Below the pieces are notes generated by a model. It was not told the DNA's origin. It made no database searches and worked only from the letters and a program-made list of their open reading frames with translations. Shown here piece by piece: positions 33,587-42,793 of a DNA stretch of 64,000 nucleotides. Numbering within the stretch: the stretch's first letter is position 1; each line of letters opens with the position of its first letter. The position numbers were made by a program, and so were the translations under genes. The DNA comes from Methylobacterium sp. WL1 (lineage in GTDB: Bacteria; Pseudomonadota; Alphaproteobacteria; Rhizobiales; Beijerinckiaceae), in the NCBI RefSeq assembly GCF_008000895.1, contig NZ_CP042823.1, forward strand, positions 4,567,001 to 4,631,000, written 5' to 3'.

Positions 33587-34066
33587 ATGGATAACGGTGC
33601 TCTGAAGACACTCGTGGCACAGGGCCTAACCGCGATGAAGGCCGGGAGTGAGGTCGCTGCAAAAGCGACTGCCGAAATCCGCGAGGACGCGCGTCACCCC
33701 GAACTGAAGGCGGCGCTGGAGACCGGCAACAAGGTGTCGCAGGGCTGGGCGCAACGCATTGAGCAGGCTCTCCGGGAAACCGGTAGCCCCAGCGGCGAGG
33801 CGAAGAACCCGGTCTTGGAGGGCCTGTACGAGGTCAGCCGGATGATCCGGCAACAGGCGCCCGACGACACCTCGCGCGACTTGGGCATCATCGCCAATGG
33901 CCAGCTCGCGCTGCACTACTGGATCGCCGCTTTTGGCACGATCCGCACCTATGCGGCGCAGATCGGGATGAACGAAACAGCACAGGCGATGCAGGCTTCT
34001 CTCGACGAGGCCAAGGAAGGCGATACAGCCCACACGGCCATCGCCCAACGCATTATGGGGGTATAA
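33587..34066 (+). CDS. DUF892-like (YciF-type) ferritin-like protein
   Basis: 159 residues from ATG 33587 with AGGAAA upstream. All-helical: AMKAGSEVAAKATAEIREDA, HPELKAALETGNKVSQGWAQ, GIIANGQLALHYWIAAFGTI, MNETAQAMQASLDEAKEGDT. The HPEL...AL..H/N pattern and helix spacing match the stress-induced DUF892 family, though the usual His/Glu metal ligands are only partly present. Cytoplasmic; probably stress related. Confidence 0.7.
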   Translation: MDNGALKTLVAQGLTAMKAGSEVAAKATAEIREDARHPELKAALETGNKVSQGWAQRIEQALRETGSPSGEAKNPVLEGLYEVSRMIRQQAPDDTSRDLGIIANGQLALHYWIAAFGTIRTYAAQIGMNETAQAMQASLDEAKEGDTAHTAIAQRIMGV

Positions 34067-34082
34067 TCCGACGGACTGCGCG

Positions 34083-34490
34083 TCACTCCGAGATGTAGCC
34101 GAGGGCGCCGCCGGCCGAGCCGCTGCTATACCGGGTCGAGAGATCTCCCAGCGAAACGATACCAACGAGTCGTTCTTCCCGATCGAGCACCGGTAGCCGG
34201 CGAACCCGTTCCTGGGCCATCTCGTTGGCGACCACGGCGCAATCGTCATCGACGAAACAGCACTTCACCTGTTCAGACATGACCGCACTTACCGGCGTGT
34301 CTGGACCTTTGCCCAGCGCGACCGCACGCACCGCGATGTCTCGGTCGGTCAACATGCCGACCAGCTTGTTGCCCTCGACAACGGGCAAAGCACCAGCATC
34401 AAGTTCGGCCATCAAATTTGCGGCCTCGCGGATCGTCTGTTCTGGCCGGACGACTCGCACCTGTGCCGTCATGGCCTCGCCAACCACCAT
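34083..34490 (-). CDS. CBS-pair protein
   Basis: 135 residues made of two CBS motifs: first TIREAANLMAELDAGALPVV...GMLTDRDIAVRAVA, second CAVVANEMAQERVRRLPVLD...GIVSLGDLS. Such stand-alone CBS pairs bind adenine nucleotides and act as energy or redox sensors for partner proteins. Convergent with the DUF892-like gene. Confidence 0.88.
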   Translation of the reverse strand: MVVGEAMTAQVRVVRPEQTIREAANLMAELDAGALPVVEGNKLVGMLTDRDIAVRAVALGKGPDTPVSAVMSEQVKCCFVDDDCAVVANEMAQERVRRLPVLDREERLVGIVSLGDLSTRYSSGSAGGALGYISE

Positions 34491-34631
34491 CCTACCAACC
34501 TTTCACCTTGAGCACAGAAGCGTCACCGCAACGTGCTGACGCCAGTTTCGACCCAATCTTACCTAGTCAGCCAAAATCTAGCCGTCCTTGGTACGGCGTC
34601 TCCGTTCGTCATACCGTCCGGTCGCAGACCC

Positions 34632-35452
34632 TCACCGCATGGCTCGGCCCGCTCCACCACCCGCGCGAATTCTCAATCGGCCTGATCGGTCGAGGTCGCC
34701 AGCCGCTTGTCGGCAGCCCTTTTCCCGTTCCGCTGGTTTCGTTTTCTCCAGATCTGGAACCTCAGTAGGCGTGCTAGTCACGCTTTTGACCCCTCCCCCT
34801 TGGAAGGTGGGGCCGTGATGACCCTTCCCTTGGGTAGGGGTAGGCCAGGCGGTATTCCCCTTCCGGGTCAGCCTCAGCCAGGCGGTCCATTCGGGCGAGA
34901 CGATGCGCAGCACGTTCGTGTCGTTGCGGAAGCCGGTGATCTGGCGCTCCTCGACGGTCAGCAGGCCAAGCCGGGCCGCCTCGCGGATCGCGTTCTTTAC
35001 GGTCGAGCGGCACACGCCTGCGACGGCGGCCATGTTCTCGATCGACAACCGGCAGTCCTTCCGGCGGGCGACCTCGGCAGCCACCAGGGCGAGGACCGAC
35101 TGCTCGGCCAGTGTGAACTTGGCGGCGAGACCGGGCGGCAGGCGGCCAGAGGCGGCCCAGCGGCGGCGGCGGTCCATCGAAGCATCCGGTGCCGTGGCCG
35201 CGAGCCAGCGCCGGGTCTCCTGGGGCTGCTCTGACGATCCTGAGGGGTATGCCGGTTGGTAAGGGCCTTAGTCAGCGGCCGACGAGCTGCAGGCGCGTCC
35301 ATGCGTACCTCGATCAGCTCAGACAGCGCCTCAGCCTCGGCTTCCGTGATCTTTCCGTCGCTGTAGGCGCGCCAGAGCGCAGCCGTGACGGCGGGCAACG
35401 CGGCGCGCGGGGCCGCCTCCACCTGCCGGCGGATCTCATCGGCATAATTCAT
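34632..35452 (-). pseudogene. Helix-turn-helix protein broken by one frameshift
   Basis: The N-terminal part from ATG 35452 (MNYADEIRRQVEAAPRAALP to KALTNRHTPQ...GSRPR) and the C-terminal part (DASMDRRRRWAASGRLPPGL; FTLAEQSVLALVAAEVARRK; CRSTVKNAIREAARLGLLTV; SPEWTAWLRL) form one known methylobacterial layout but are one base out of register near 35195. The winged helix-turn-helix in the C-terminal part is intact and could be made alone from ATG 35177. The family recurs on plasmids and genomic islands; a replication- or transfer-related regulator is possible. Confidence 0.7.
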
Positions 35453-35763
35453 CGAACCCGGTCCCTCACGGGCCGCGGCTAGGGTCCAGGCAAAGCCTTC
35501 CCGTTGACGGAAACAGGTTCCGTCTTGACACCCGGGGGGTCTCATGGCTTGTGAGGGGAAGCGACTCGGCCCTCACAGGCCCTCGGAATTTTCAGCAGCC
35601 TCTTCCTTGCCGGGAAGGGGCTGTTGGCTTTTCAGGGTCTATCTCGCGGCGACGGTCTCCTGAATTGCCGGCTCTCGACTCGCCAAAGCGGACCCGGCCG
35701 GAACGTCCCATGTCGACCGGCAGGCACAGTTTAAGTCAACGTCAGGGAATGATCAGCGCGTCT
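35453..35763. other. Divergent intergenic region
   Basis: Between the broken HTH gene and 35764-36024. No recognisable gene, hairpin or promoter. Confidence 0.4.
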
Positions 35764-36024
35764 ATGGCCGAACCTGCGACCGTCGCCGACCTGCGCAAGG
35801 CTGGCATCATCAACAGTCAGGAGGTCGTTGCAGCGATCGACGCCTACATGCGGAACTCAGCGTCTGGACCCTACCGGTTCGCTAGCGGCCATAGCCTCGA
35901 CATCGCGGCTATCGTAGACGCGTCACCTGCCTTCCAGATGGTAGAGCGAACCGAGACGCTTGAGAACGCGTTCCGGGTGGTATTAGCCGCCGCCGTCATG
36001 GCAGCGCGGCCGACCGCACCGTAA
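35764..36024 (+). CDS. Small hypothetical protein (TVSDL family)
   Basis: 86 residues. [20 protein letters not shown] aligns with the start of the 12846 product; start 35764 was chosen on that basis over ATG 35749, which abuts AGGGA. The C-terminal part ([20 protein letters not shown]) differs. Function unknown. Next gene is IHF-like. Confidence 0.6.
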   Translation: MAEPATVADLRKAGIINSQEVVAAIDAYMRNSASGPYRFASGHSLDIAAIVDASPAFQMVERTETLENAFRVVLAAAVMAARPTAP

Positions 36025-36062
36025 GCCATTTCGGTCGAGTGAATGAGACAGCGTCGAGGGTT

Positions 36063-36389
36063 ATGATCCGATCCGAGCTCGTCACCCGCATCGCGGAACA
36101 GAACCCGCACCTCTACGCGAAGGACATCGAGGCCGTGGTCGACGCCATCCTCGACCGCATCGCGACGGCGTTGGCCGATGGCGACCGCGTCGAGCTGCGG
36201 GATTTCGGTGCCTTCTCGCTTCGCCGCCACGAGCTCCGAACCGGCCGCAATCCGCGCACCGGTGCATCTGTCGTCGTACCGGAGAGGACGAGCGTCCACT
36301 TCAAGCCAGGCAAGGCCATGCGTGAAAGGCTGAAACTCAAGCCGGCAAATCGGGAGCACATGACGGATGGCATGGTTCGGGCGTCTTGA
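36063..36389 (+). CDS. Integration host factor / HU-family DNA-bending protein (IHF-beta-like)
   Basis: 108 residues from ATG 36063. [60 protein letters not shown], then [20 protein letters not shown] and a C-terminal helix: the full HU/IHF fold with the intercalating GRNPRTG arm. The DFGAFS and [10 protein letters not shown] segments place it nearer the beta subunit. Binds and bends DNA; an extra copy relative to the chromosomal ihfB would be usual in an accessory region. Confidence 0.92.
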   Translation: MIRSELVTRIAEQNPHLYAKDIEAVVDAILDRIATALADGDRVELRDFGAFSLRRHELRTGRNPRTGASVVVPERTSVHFKPGKAMRERLKLKPANREHMTDGMVRAS

Positions 36390-36504
36390 GTGCCTCAATC
36401 ACCCTCCATCCTCAGCAAAACGCTACGTTCGTTGCAACACGGTTTGACGCCTCGTCGTTGTGGCGGCGATCTTGAGCGTTCGTGCGTGAGGCTGAAGTCC
36501 GACT

Positions 36505-37665
36505 ATGTCCCCTACCCCCTCGAATTCGGATCCGTCCGGTAAACCTGACGGACAAGCCTCAGCGGTCTGGACGCTGGCACTCGCCACCGCCCTCATCGGC
36601 CTTGTGGCGCTTCCGCGCCGCTCTACGACACGTGCGACATCAGGTAACCAAGGAGAGAACAACGCCCGTCAAGCGTCGCCCTCCCATGTTGGCCGCGATG
36701 CTGAAGAGGTGGCACACACGCAGGCCGATCGCGGCCGCCAGGCATCAAGACCAACTGAGATCCCGGCCAAGGGTTGGAAGGACATCGCGCTACGCACCTA
36801 CCGGGACGTCGGCGAGAACCGGATCATGCTGGTGTCGGCCGGCGTCACTTTCTTCGCGCTGTTGGCGATCTTCCCCGCGGTTGCCGCCCTGGTATCCGTC
36901 TACGGCCTCGTGGCCGACGCTTCGAGCATTAACGACCAGCTTGCCAGCCTGCAGGGCATCCTACCCCAAGGCGCTCTCGACATTGTGGGTGAACAAATCA
37001 AATCGTTGGATGAGAAGGGCAACGCCACGCTGGGATTCAGTCTGATCGTCGGCATCGTTCTGTCGGTGTGGAGTGCCAACGGCGGCATGAAGCACATCTT
37101 CGACGCACTGAACCTCGTCTACAACGAGCGCGAGAAGCGCAATTTCTTCGTACTCAATCTCGTCTCGCTGGCCTTCACGGCGGGCGCCCTGACGTTCCTA
37201 GTCCTGGCACTCGGTGCAGTCGTGGTGTTGCCGGTGGTGTTCGAGTTCATTGGCGTCGGCAAGGACGCATGGTGGCTCGCTCTCCTGCGATGGCCGGTAC
37301 TCCTGTTGGCTGTGCTCGGCGGTTTGGCGGTACTCTACCGCTACGGTCCGAGCCGGGACGCGCCGCGCTGGCGTTGGGTCACCGGGGGCAGCACCGTTGC
37401 GGCGATACTCTGGCTCGGCGGCTCGTTGTTGTTCTCCTGGTATGTGTCGAATTTCGGCAGCTACAACAAAACCTACGGCTCACTCGGGGCGGCGATCGGG
37501 TTCATGACTTGGATCTGGATTTCGACGACGATCGTGCTGTTGGGCGCCCAGGTGAACGCCGAGACGGAACATCAGACGGCTGAGGACACGACTGTTGGCG
37601 AACCGCAGCCCCTAGGGACGCGGGGAGCGAAGATGGCCGATAGCGTCGGGGCTGCTGCGGAGTAG
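36505..37665 (+). CDS. YihY/RbnA-family inner-membrane protein
   Basis: 386 residues. A 95-residue hydrophilic N-terminus with one hydrophobic stretch precedes GWKDIALRTYRDVGENRIML, the start of the Virul_fac_BrkB/YihY domain, with six helices. Signature segments are SAGVTFFALLAIFPAVAALV, LSVWSANGGMKHIFDALNLV, FGSYNKTYGSLGAAIGFMTW and LLGAQVNAE. Long called ribonuclease BN by error; the real role is unknown, probably envelope related. Confidence 0.9.
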   Translation: MSPTPSNSDPSGKPDGQASAVWTLALATALIGLVALPRRSTTRATSGNQGENNARQASPSHVGRDAEEVAHTQADRGRQASRPTEIPAKGWKDIALRTYRDVGENRIMLVSAGVTFFALLAIFPAVAALVSVYGLVADASSINDQLASLQGILPQGALDIVGEQIKSLDEKGNATLGFSLIVGIVLSVWSANGGMKHIFDALNLVYNEREKRNFFVLNLVSLAFTAGALTFLVLALGAVVVLPVVFEFIGVGKDAWWLALLRWPVLLLAVLGGLAVLYRYGPSRDAPRWRWVTGGSTVAAILWLGGSLLFSWYVSNFGSYNKTYGSLGAAIGFMTWIWISTTIVLLGAQVNAETEHQTAEDTTVGEPQPLGTRGAKMADSVGAAAE

Positions 37666-37676
37666 CGAAGCTTCGC

Positions 37677-37886
37677 TCAGAGTTCAGGATCGAGCCTACG
37701 TTCCTGTTCCAGGTGCTGTGCAGGGCGTTCGGCATACAGCGGGCGCCCCTCCGCTTGGTTCGCATGAATACGCTCCCGCAGCAGCACAGCCCGGCGCGCG
37801 ATCGCTTCCGCGTCACAAGTTCGGCACGGCCCACCGCGACCGGCAGCATGGCAGTTGTTGGGGTTCTGACAGGACCGGCGAGGCAT
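37677..37886 (-). CDS. Small Cys4 zinc-ribbon-like protein
   Basis: 69 residues from ATG 37886. Four cysteines in SCQNPNNCHAAGRGGPCRTC look like a zinc-binding knuckle, followed by a basic/acidic helix (AIARRAVLLRERIHANQAEG). Unknown function. Confidence 0.55.
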   Translation of the reverse strand: MPRRSCQNPNNCHAAGRGGPCRTCDAEAIARRAVLLRERIHANQAEGRPLYAERPAQHLEQERRLDPEL

Positions 37887-38285
37887 GGCAGCGACCATAG
37901 GAACCTCTATCGATCACCGCCATGGTCAAACCATTGCCATTTGACGGCCTAGCATATCGAACTTGAGGACCTATCAGCCCGGCATCGCCAAACGCGCACT
38001 TCAGCAGCTATGTCGAGAACACCTTGGTTTCGGTCCTGACGTTCGGCGGCGCGGTCGTGCTCGATACTCTGTTCGGCCGAGGCTCCAGCGTCAAGCGGGG
38101 CGCCTGAGCCGAGCTCCTGCGAACTTAATTTAACATCGTCGTTAGCTTCATCCGCATCAAATTATCTTCTTTGCAGAAACCCTACGGTTTCATGGCTAAG
38201 ATTTAATGCAGCGTCTGTTCCTCTGCCAAGTTGTATGGACAGCCGCCGCGAGCATCTTCGCGACTGAATACAGAGGAAACCGGCC
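37887..38285. other. Intergenic region with a decayed coding fragment
   Basis: A plus-strand frame ending at 38107 reads NAHFSSYVENTLVSVLTFGG, AVVLDTLFGRGSSVKRGA without a start codon: probably the tail of a lost membrane protein gene. The stretch TATCAGCCC-GCAT at 37973 resembles 39923. AGAGGAAAC at 38272 is the ribosome binding site of the next gene. Confidence 0.4.
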
Positions 38286-38600
38286 ATGAAGATAATGAAT
38301 ACAATTTTCGCTGCCGCGGCGCTCGCCACTCTGCCGCTGGCCTCCGCCAATGCGATGCCGATTGCGGCTGATCCGGGCATCACTGCTCCCATTACCCTCG
38401 TGGCAGGTGGTTGCGGCCCAGGCTCTTGGCGTGGCCCGTGGGGGCACTGCCGGAATACGCCGTACTCTGGCCCCCTCCCGGGTGGCTGGTACCAAGTTCG
38501 CGCAGGGAATGGGTGCCCTCGGAGCTATTGGCGCGGGCCATGGGGGCATTGCCGCAACACGCCATTCCACGGTCGTCTACCCGACGGTAGCTTCCAGTAG
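38286..38600 (+). CDS. Secreted GCG_CRPN-type repeat protein
   Basis: 104 residues. Signal peptide (MKIMNTIFAAAALATLPLAS), then a GCG prefix and two repeats of W-R-GPWGHCRNTP: SWRGPWGHCRNTPYSG and YWRGPWGHCRNTPFHG. This is the layout of the GCG_CRPN prefix-to-repeats families common in Methylobacterium and Bradyrhizobium. The paired Cys may form disulfides. Function unknown; exported by Sec. Confidence 0.8.
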   Translation: MKIMNTIFAAAALATLPLASANAMPIAADPGITAPITLVAGGCGPGSWRGPWGHCRNTPYSGPLPGGWYQVRAGNGCPRSYWRGPWGHCRNTPFHGRLPDGSFQ

Positions 38601-38884
38601 GTGCGGCCCTGCTACAATCTCAAAGGTTGCTCGAGGATCTGCCCCACACATTGCGACCATGCCGCCGGTCGGCTTGCAAATCGCACTCCGGCAGCATGGT
38701 CCCGAATGCTAAGATCCCCGCGCAGGATCCTGATCGCCGGGCTCTAGCTAGCACGTAGAGCAAGTCAGACCCTTCGGAAGCGCCTCGGCGTGCCGAGGCC
38801 GAAAACGGGACCGCGTTCGCGATTTTCGACGGTTTTCGCTTCCTTCTGACCGGGTCGGTCATCGGCCCGTCGGAGGATCGGGCC

Positions 38885-39876
38885 ATGCCGTTCAGCAAGA
38901 CCAAGGAAGGGGTCATCACGTACCAGCAAGGGCAGAAGTGGAGCGCAGTCGGCCCTTGGCTGGTGAATGTCATCTCGGGTGCCGGCATCGGCCTGCCCGG
39001 CGCACGTATGGGCGCCCTACTGGCCGACGCGTTCAACTCGAAGACCGCCGCCTGCTGACGCACGAATGGCCGGATGGCCGAGACGCTTGGGACCAGCCCA
39101 TCCAGCGTGATCGAGGGTCTGCGGCAGCTGGAGCGGAACGGGCACATCGTCCTCATCATGGAGCCGCGCAACGGCAAACTGATGCGGCACATCTATCCGA
39201 AGGCGAACGCCGGGAGGGCCAAGCGCGAGGTACGCGATCCGCACGGCGGCGTCCCAAAGGGCACGCAGCTGAAGCCGTGCGCGGTTGGCGAAGACGTCGG
39301 TGAGAGGATGCTGGCGGGCCATGAGACCAAATCAACCGCTGTCTCGAAACCCGTGCTGCAGATTGAGGACGAAAGAGTACCGCTCAGGCTACGCCGAGGC
39401 GCGCTCCCGACCCCGAACTCGCAGATCGTCCAGCTCCCCTCCGGGGGCTTCCCGGTCCTGAGAGCGAGTTGGAGGCGCAACAGCGTCGCTTGGGACCGAA
39501 CAGCGATACTTCGACCCCCAGGGGGACCGAACCAGCTCTCGATCAGGGGACCGAACTGCGCCTGGTCCGGGGGACCGAACCGGCAAGGGGGAGGGGGACC
39601 GAACGGTACCCGGGTGAGGGGACCGTTCGCCAGCCCCCCATAATCCTGGAAAAATCCACACATCGATCCTCCACCCCTATCCAGGCCCCGCAGGCGAGGA
39701 AGGTCGAGCGGCTCCCAGGTGCAACCAGGATCGAACCCGTGGAGGTGGACGGATGCACCGTGTCTGGCTGCCTGCACCGGGCCTCCTACATCTGTCAGGG
39801 CACGGGACTAAAGTTCTGCGTTCGGCACCGCGCCACGTCCAACCGGGCCGTGCCGATCCAGTGCACGACGCCCTGA
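38885..39876 (+). pseudogene. Helix-turn-helix (replication-initiator-like) gene with an in-frame TGA and a later frame change
   Basis: ATG 38885 has GGAGGATC upstream. The first part (SAVGPWLVNVISGAGIGLPG...DAFNSKTAAC) ends at TGA 39056. The same frame resumes MAETLGTSPSSVIEGLRQLE...NGHIVLIM, a winged-helix segment whose NSKTGRL...L preface is normal for this family. The C-terminal region is best read in another frame (GPESELEAQQRR, then octapeptide repeats, then CTVSGCLHRASYICQGTGL...FCVRHR), so a frameshift lies near 39400. May be decay or sequence error. Confidence 0.6.
39492..39627. repeat. 24-bp tandem GGGGACCGAAC repeats
   Basis: GGGGACCGAAC or one-base variants start at about 39492, 39522, 39546, 39570, 39594 and 39617; spacing is 24 bp for all but the first. 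In one frame they encode an eight-residue unit with RGTEP or QGTEL at its head. Could be a protein repeat, iteron-like binding sites, or both. Confidence 0.6.
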
Positions 39877-40133
39877 TCCATCCAGCTGAGGTGAAGCGCT
39901 TGGCCCACCGGGATCGGACAGGTATCAGCCCTGCATGACCAAGCGCGCACAACAGCTCCCGCAGGACTGGGCCTGCTCGCGACTTTAGCGAGCAGCAGGA
40001 GGCTGAGATCGCCGACAAGGCTGGTTGACCGCCGCGGGTGATCCGAAGCCTGGCGCGAACGGCTAAGGCGGAGCCGAAGCCAGCCCGGAAGTAGCATGCC
40101 ATCGCACCCACCTACGCGACGGCCGTCCGCTCG

Positions 40134-40373
40134 CTACGTCAAAGAGCTATTCGCATCGGGGGGCACACGTGGCGACTCGTTCACCTGATGAGGATGGGCA
40201 GCACGACCATTCCCGCCGGTCTCAATCCAAGACGTTCGAAGAGCGGCTAAGATCACGCTCAATTCCTCCCGAGTGCCCTTCATCGTGAAACTGCGGGAGT
40301 CCGGTGCCAAGGCCATGAGACGTTCAATTTCGTCAGCCATTGCCCTTGCTGCGCCGGACTGATCAGTCGTCAT
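40134..40373 (-). CDS. Small hypothetical protein
   Basis: 79 residues. AMADEIERLMALAPDSRSFT and TREELSVILAALRTSWIETG suggest a short helical protein. Its ATG overlaps the end of the upstream gene by 11 bp, supporting real translation. Unknown. Confidence 0.55.
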   Translation of the reverse strand: MTTDQSGAARAMADEIERLMALAPDSRSFTMKGTREELSVILAALRTSWIETGGNGRAAHPHQVNESPRVPPDANSSLT

Positions 40374-40671
40374 TCTTGACCTCCTGGCAACTGCCTAGCC
40401 GTACCCGCACCTGCGCGACATGCGGCGGCTCGGGGCAGCCCAGCAAGACGCTGATCGCTTGATGGGCGGCCAGCCAGCACCCGACGATCAGCACCAGATC
40501 GGCCCCACCGGCATCGAGACCGTGGCGGTCCACTCTCTGATGAGCGGCGTGCAGGCGTCGGTTCAGCCACCGCACCCATGCCAGTAAAACTAGGAAACGT
40601 GCCATCTTCGACCAAGGCAGGCGCTCAACGGCAGCAGCGGTCGGCGATGGGTTTGGGATGATCATCGGCAT
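40363..40671 (-). CDS. Small hydrophobic hypothetical protein
   Basis: 102 residues from ATG 40669-40671. ARFLVLLAWVRWLNRRLHAA and GADLVLIVGCWLAAHQAISV are two hydrophobic helices. The ATG overlaps the TGA of the split family X gene (TGATG), so these were one operon before the IS66 insertion. Unknown function. Confidence 0.55.
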   Translation of the reverse strand: MPMIIPNPSPTAAAVERLPWSKMARFLVLLAWVRWLNRRLHAAHQRVDRHGLDAGGADLVLIVGCWLAAHQAISVLLGCPEPPHVAQVRVRLGSCQEVKNDD

Positions 40672-40794
40672 CAGCGCACCCGTGCGAGGTCTAGTAGGGC
40701 TACACCGGCTGCCGCGATAATGTTTCCGCGCCCACGCCACGGCAGAACACTCGCCTTCACCGGCATCTCGACCACTACCTGCGGCGGCACTGTC
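40671..40794 (-). pseudogene. 3' part of the family X gene split by IS66 (copy 2)
   Basis: Joined to the 5' part at the target site it reads PETVPPQVVVEMPVKASVLP, WRGRGNIIAAAGVALLDLAR, stop. GRGNIIAAAG corresponds to HGNVIAACGS in copy 1. Ends in the 8-bp target duplication GCACTGTC (40787-40794, plus strand). Confidence 0.8.
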
Positions 40795-40837
40795 GTACGC
40801 CTACGGTGAAGGCCGCAGTTGTGCTTCCGACGGGGCA

Positions 40838-42400
40838 TCAGGCTGCGATCTGCCGGGGCTGAGGCTGGGTCCAGTTCCAGGGCAGAAGGTCGTCAAGACG
40901 CCGGACGGGATGGTCGGGCAGACGCCTGAGCACATCGGCGAGCCAGGCCTGCGGATCGATGCGATTGAGCTTGGCGGTCTCGATCAGGGTGTAAAGGGCA
41001 GCCGTGCGATGGCCACCCGCATCCGAGCCGGCGAAGGTCCAGTTGCGGCGGCCCACCGCGATGGGACGGATTGAGCGTTCTGCGGCGTTGTTCGAGAGGC
41101 AGATGCGCCCGTCGTCGAGGAACCGGGTGAAGGCGATCCAGCGCTTGAGCAGGTAATCGATCGCTACTGCCGTGGGCGCTTTGGCCGAGAGCCTGGCGCG
41201 GTTCTCCCGCAGCCACGTCTCCAGGTCGGCGACGAGAGCAGCCGAGCGGGCGCGGCGGTGCGCGCAGCGTTCATCGGGGGCAAAACCATTGGCGGCGCGC
41301 TCGATGGCGAAGATCGCATCGATCCGCGTTACCGCCTCGATGGCGATCGGAGCTTGTCTCAGATCGGCCAGCTCGAAGAACTTGCGTCGGGCATGGGCCC
41401 AGCAGGCCGCCTCGCGGATCGGACCCGGCTTGCGGCCGGGTTCGTACAGCCGGCCGAACCCCGAGAAGGCATCCGCCTGCACGATGCCGTGGAAGTCCCC
41501 GAGCCAGGTCTCGGCATGGGCGCCGGAGCGGTCGGGAGAGTAGAAGTAGGCCGCCGCCGGCGGCTCGGGTCCACCGAAGGGGCGGTCGTCGCGCACCACC
41601 GTCCAGAGCCGGCCCGTGCGGGTCTTACCCTTGGCCAGGACCGGCACCGGCGTATCGTCGAGATGGAGGCGCTCGGCTCCCCGGACATGGGCCTCGATCC
41701 GGGCGACCAGGGGCGACAGGGCGGTGGTGACGGCCCCGACCCAGCCGGCCAACGTCGAGACGTCGATCGGCACGCCTTCATGGGCGAAGCGCTGGCTCTG
41801 ACGATGCAGCGGCAGATGCAGGCCGAACTTGGCCATCATCACCTCGGCCAGGAGGTTCGGCCCGGCCCGACCCCGCGGGATCGGATGGAACGGAGCCGGG
41901 GTCTGCGTGATGGTCTCGCAGTCGGCGCAGGAGAAGCGCTCGCGCACGTGCTGGATCACGACCCAGCGCGCCGGGATCCGCTCCAGGGTCTCGGTGAAGT
42001 CCTCGCCGAGGTGGCGTAGGCGTGCCCCGCCGCAGCAGGCGCAGGTCGTCGGGCCGGGATGGACGATGCGCTCGCGCGGCAGATGCTCGGGCAGGGGCCT
42101 ACGAGCGGGCTTGCGCCGGGAGGAAGTGGTGGCGGCATGCGCCTCGGGCTCGGCGGCCGCCTGCGCGTCCGTCTCGGCCAGCGTCTCCTCCAGATCCTCC
42201 AGGGCGAGTTCGAGCTGGTCGATCCGGGCGCTGCGTTCCGAGGAGGCCCCGAAGCGCTCCCGTCGCAACCGGGCGACCTCCAACTTCAGCCGTTCGACCG
42301 CGATCTCGGACACGAGCCGCGCTGCCCGCTCGGCCAGGATCATGGCGTGGGCGGCGGCGAGATCGGTGGGAAGCGGCGGGGGCTCGGACGCGTTCGGCAC
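40838..42400 (-). CDS. tnpC: IS66 transposase TnpC
   Basis: 520 residues. A leucine-zipper-like N-terminus (LKLEVARLRRERFGASSERS), a zinc-binding motif CACCGG...RFSCADCE, and the DDE domain with LHLDDTPVPVLAKGKTRTGR, VQADAFSGFGRLYEPG, EACWAHARRKFFEL and LSNNAAERSIRPIAVGRRNW. Full length for the family. Catalyses strand transfer with TnpA and TnpB as accessory proteins. Confidence 0.96.
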   Translation of the reverse strand: MPNASEPPPLPTDLAAAHAMILAERAARLVSEIAVERLKLEVARLRRERFGASSERSARIDQLELALEDLEETLAETDAQAAAEPEAHAATTSSRRKPARRPLPEHLPRERIVHPGPTTCACCGGARLRHLGEDFTETLERIPARWVVIQHVRERFSCADCETITQTPAPFHPIPRGRAGPNLLAEVMMAKFGLHLPLHRQSQRFAHEGVPIDVSTLAGWVGAVTTALSPLVARIEAHVRGAERLHLDDTPVPVLAKGKTRTGRLWTVVRDDRPFGGPEPPAAAYFYSPDRSGAHAETWLGDFHGIVQADAFSGFGRLYEPGRKPGPIREAACWAHARRKFFELADLRQAPIAIEAVTRIDAIFAIERAANGFAPDERCAHRRARSAALVADLETWLRENRARLSAKAPTAVAIDYLLKRWIAFTRFLDDGRICLSNNAAERSIRPIAVGRRNWTFAGSDAGGHRTAALYTLIETAKLNRIDPQAWLADVLRRLPDHPVRRLDDLLPWNWTQPQPRQIAA

Positions 42401-42445
42401 GCCCGAGAGAAGAGCATATTGCTCAGCTTTTGTAACGCGTTATCC

Positions 42446-42793
42446 TCATCCGACCGCACTCGGACGCCAGCTCTCCTGCGGCATCCGCCAGTCGATGCCC
42501 GAGAGCAGGTAGCCGAGCTGCGCCGTCGAGATCGTCACGGCTCCGTCCGCCACCGACGGCCACAGGAAACGGCCCCGGTCGAGCCGCTTGGTGTAGAGGC
42601 ACGCGCCCTGGCCATCGTGCCAGATCACCTTGATCAGGTCGCCGCGCCGGCCGCGGAACACGAACAGGTGCCCGGAGTGGGGATCGCGCCTCAGCGTCTC
42701 CTGGACGATCATCCCCAAGCTGGAAAAGCCCTTGCGCATGTCGGTGTGGCCGGTCGCCAACCAGACCCGCACGTTGGCCGGCAGCGGGATCAT
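42446..42793 (-). CDS. tnpB: IS66 accessory protein TnpB
   Basis: 115 residues: VRVWLATGHTDMRKGFSSLG, DPHSGHLFVFRGRRGDLIKV, GACLYTKRLDRGRFLWP. All hallmarks of IS66 ORF2. Overlaps tnpA by 4 bp (ATGA). Confidence 0.95.
   Translation of the reverse strand: MIPLPANVRVWLATGHTDMRKGFSSLGMIVQETLRRDPHSGHLFVFRGRRGDLIKVIWHDGQGACLYTKRLDRGRFLWPSVADGAVTISTAQLGYLLSGIDWRMPQESWRPSAVG

Noticed and set aside
39492..39627. CRISPR array from the regular repeats
   Set aside because: The unit is only 11-12 bp with 12-13 bp between; spacers are too short and in phase with a coding frame; no cas genes.
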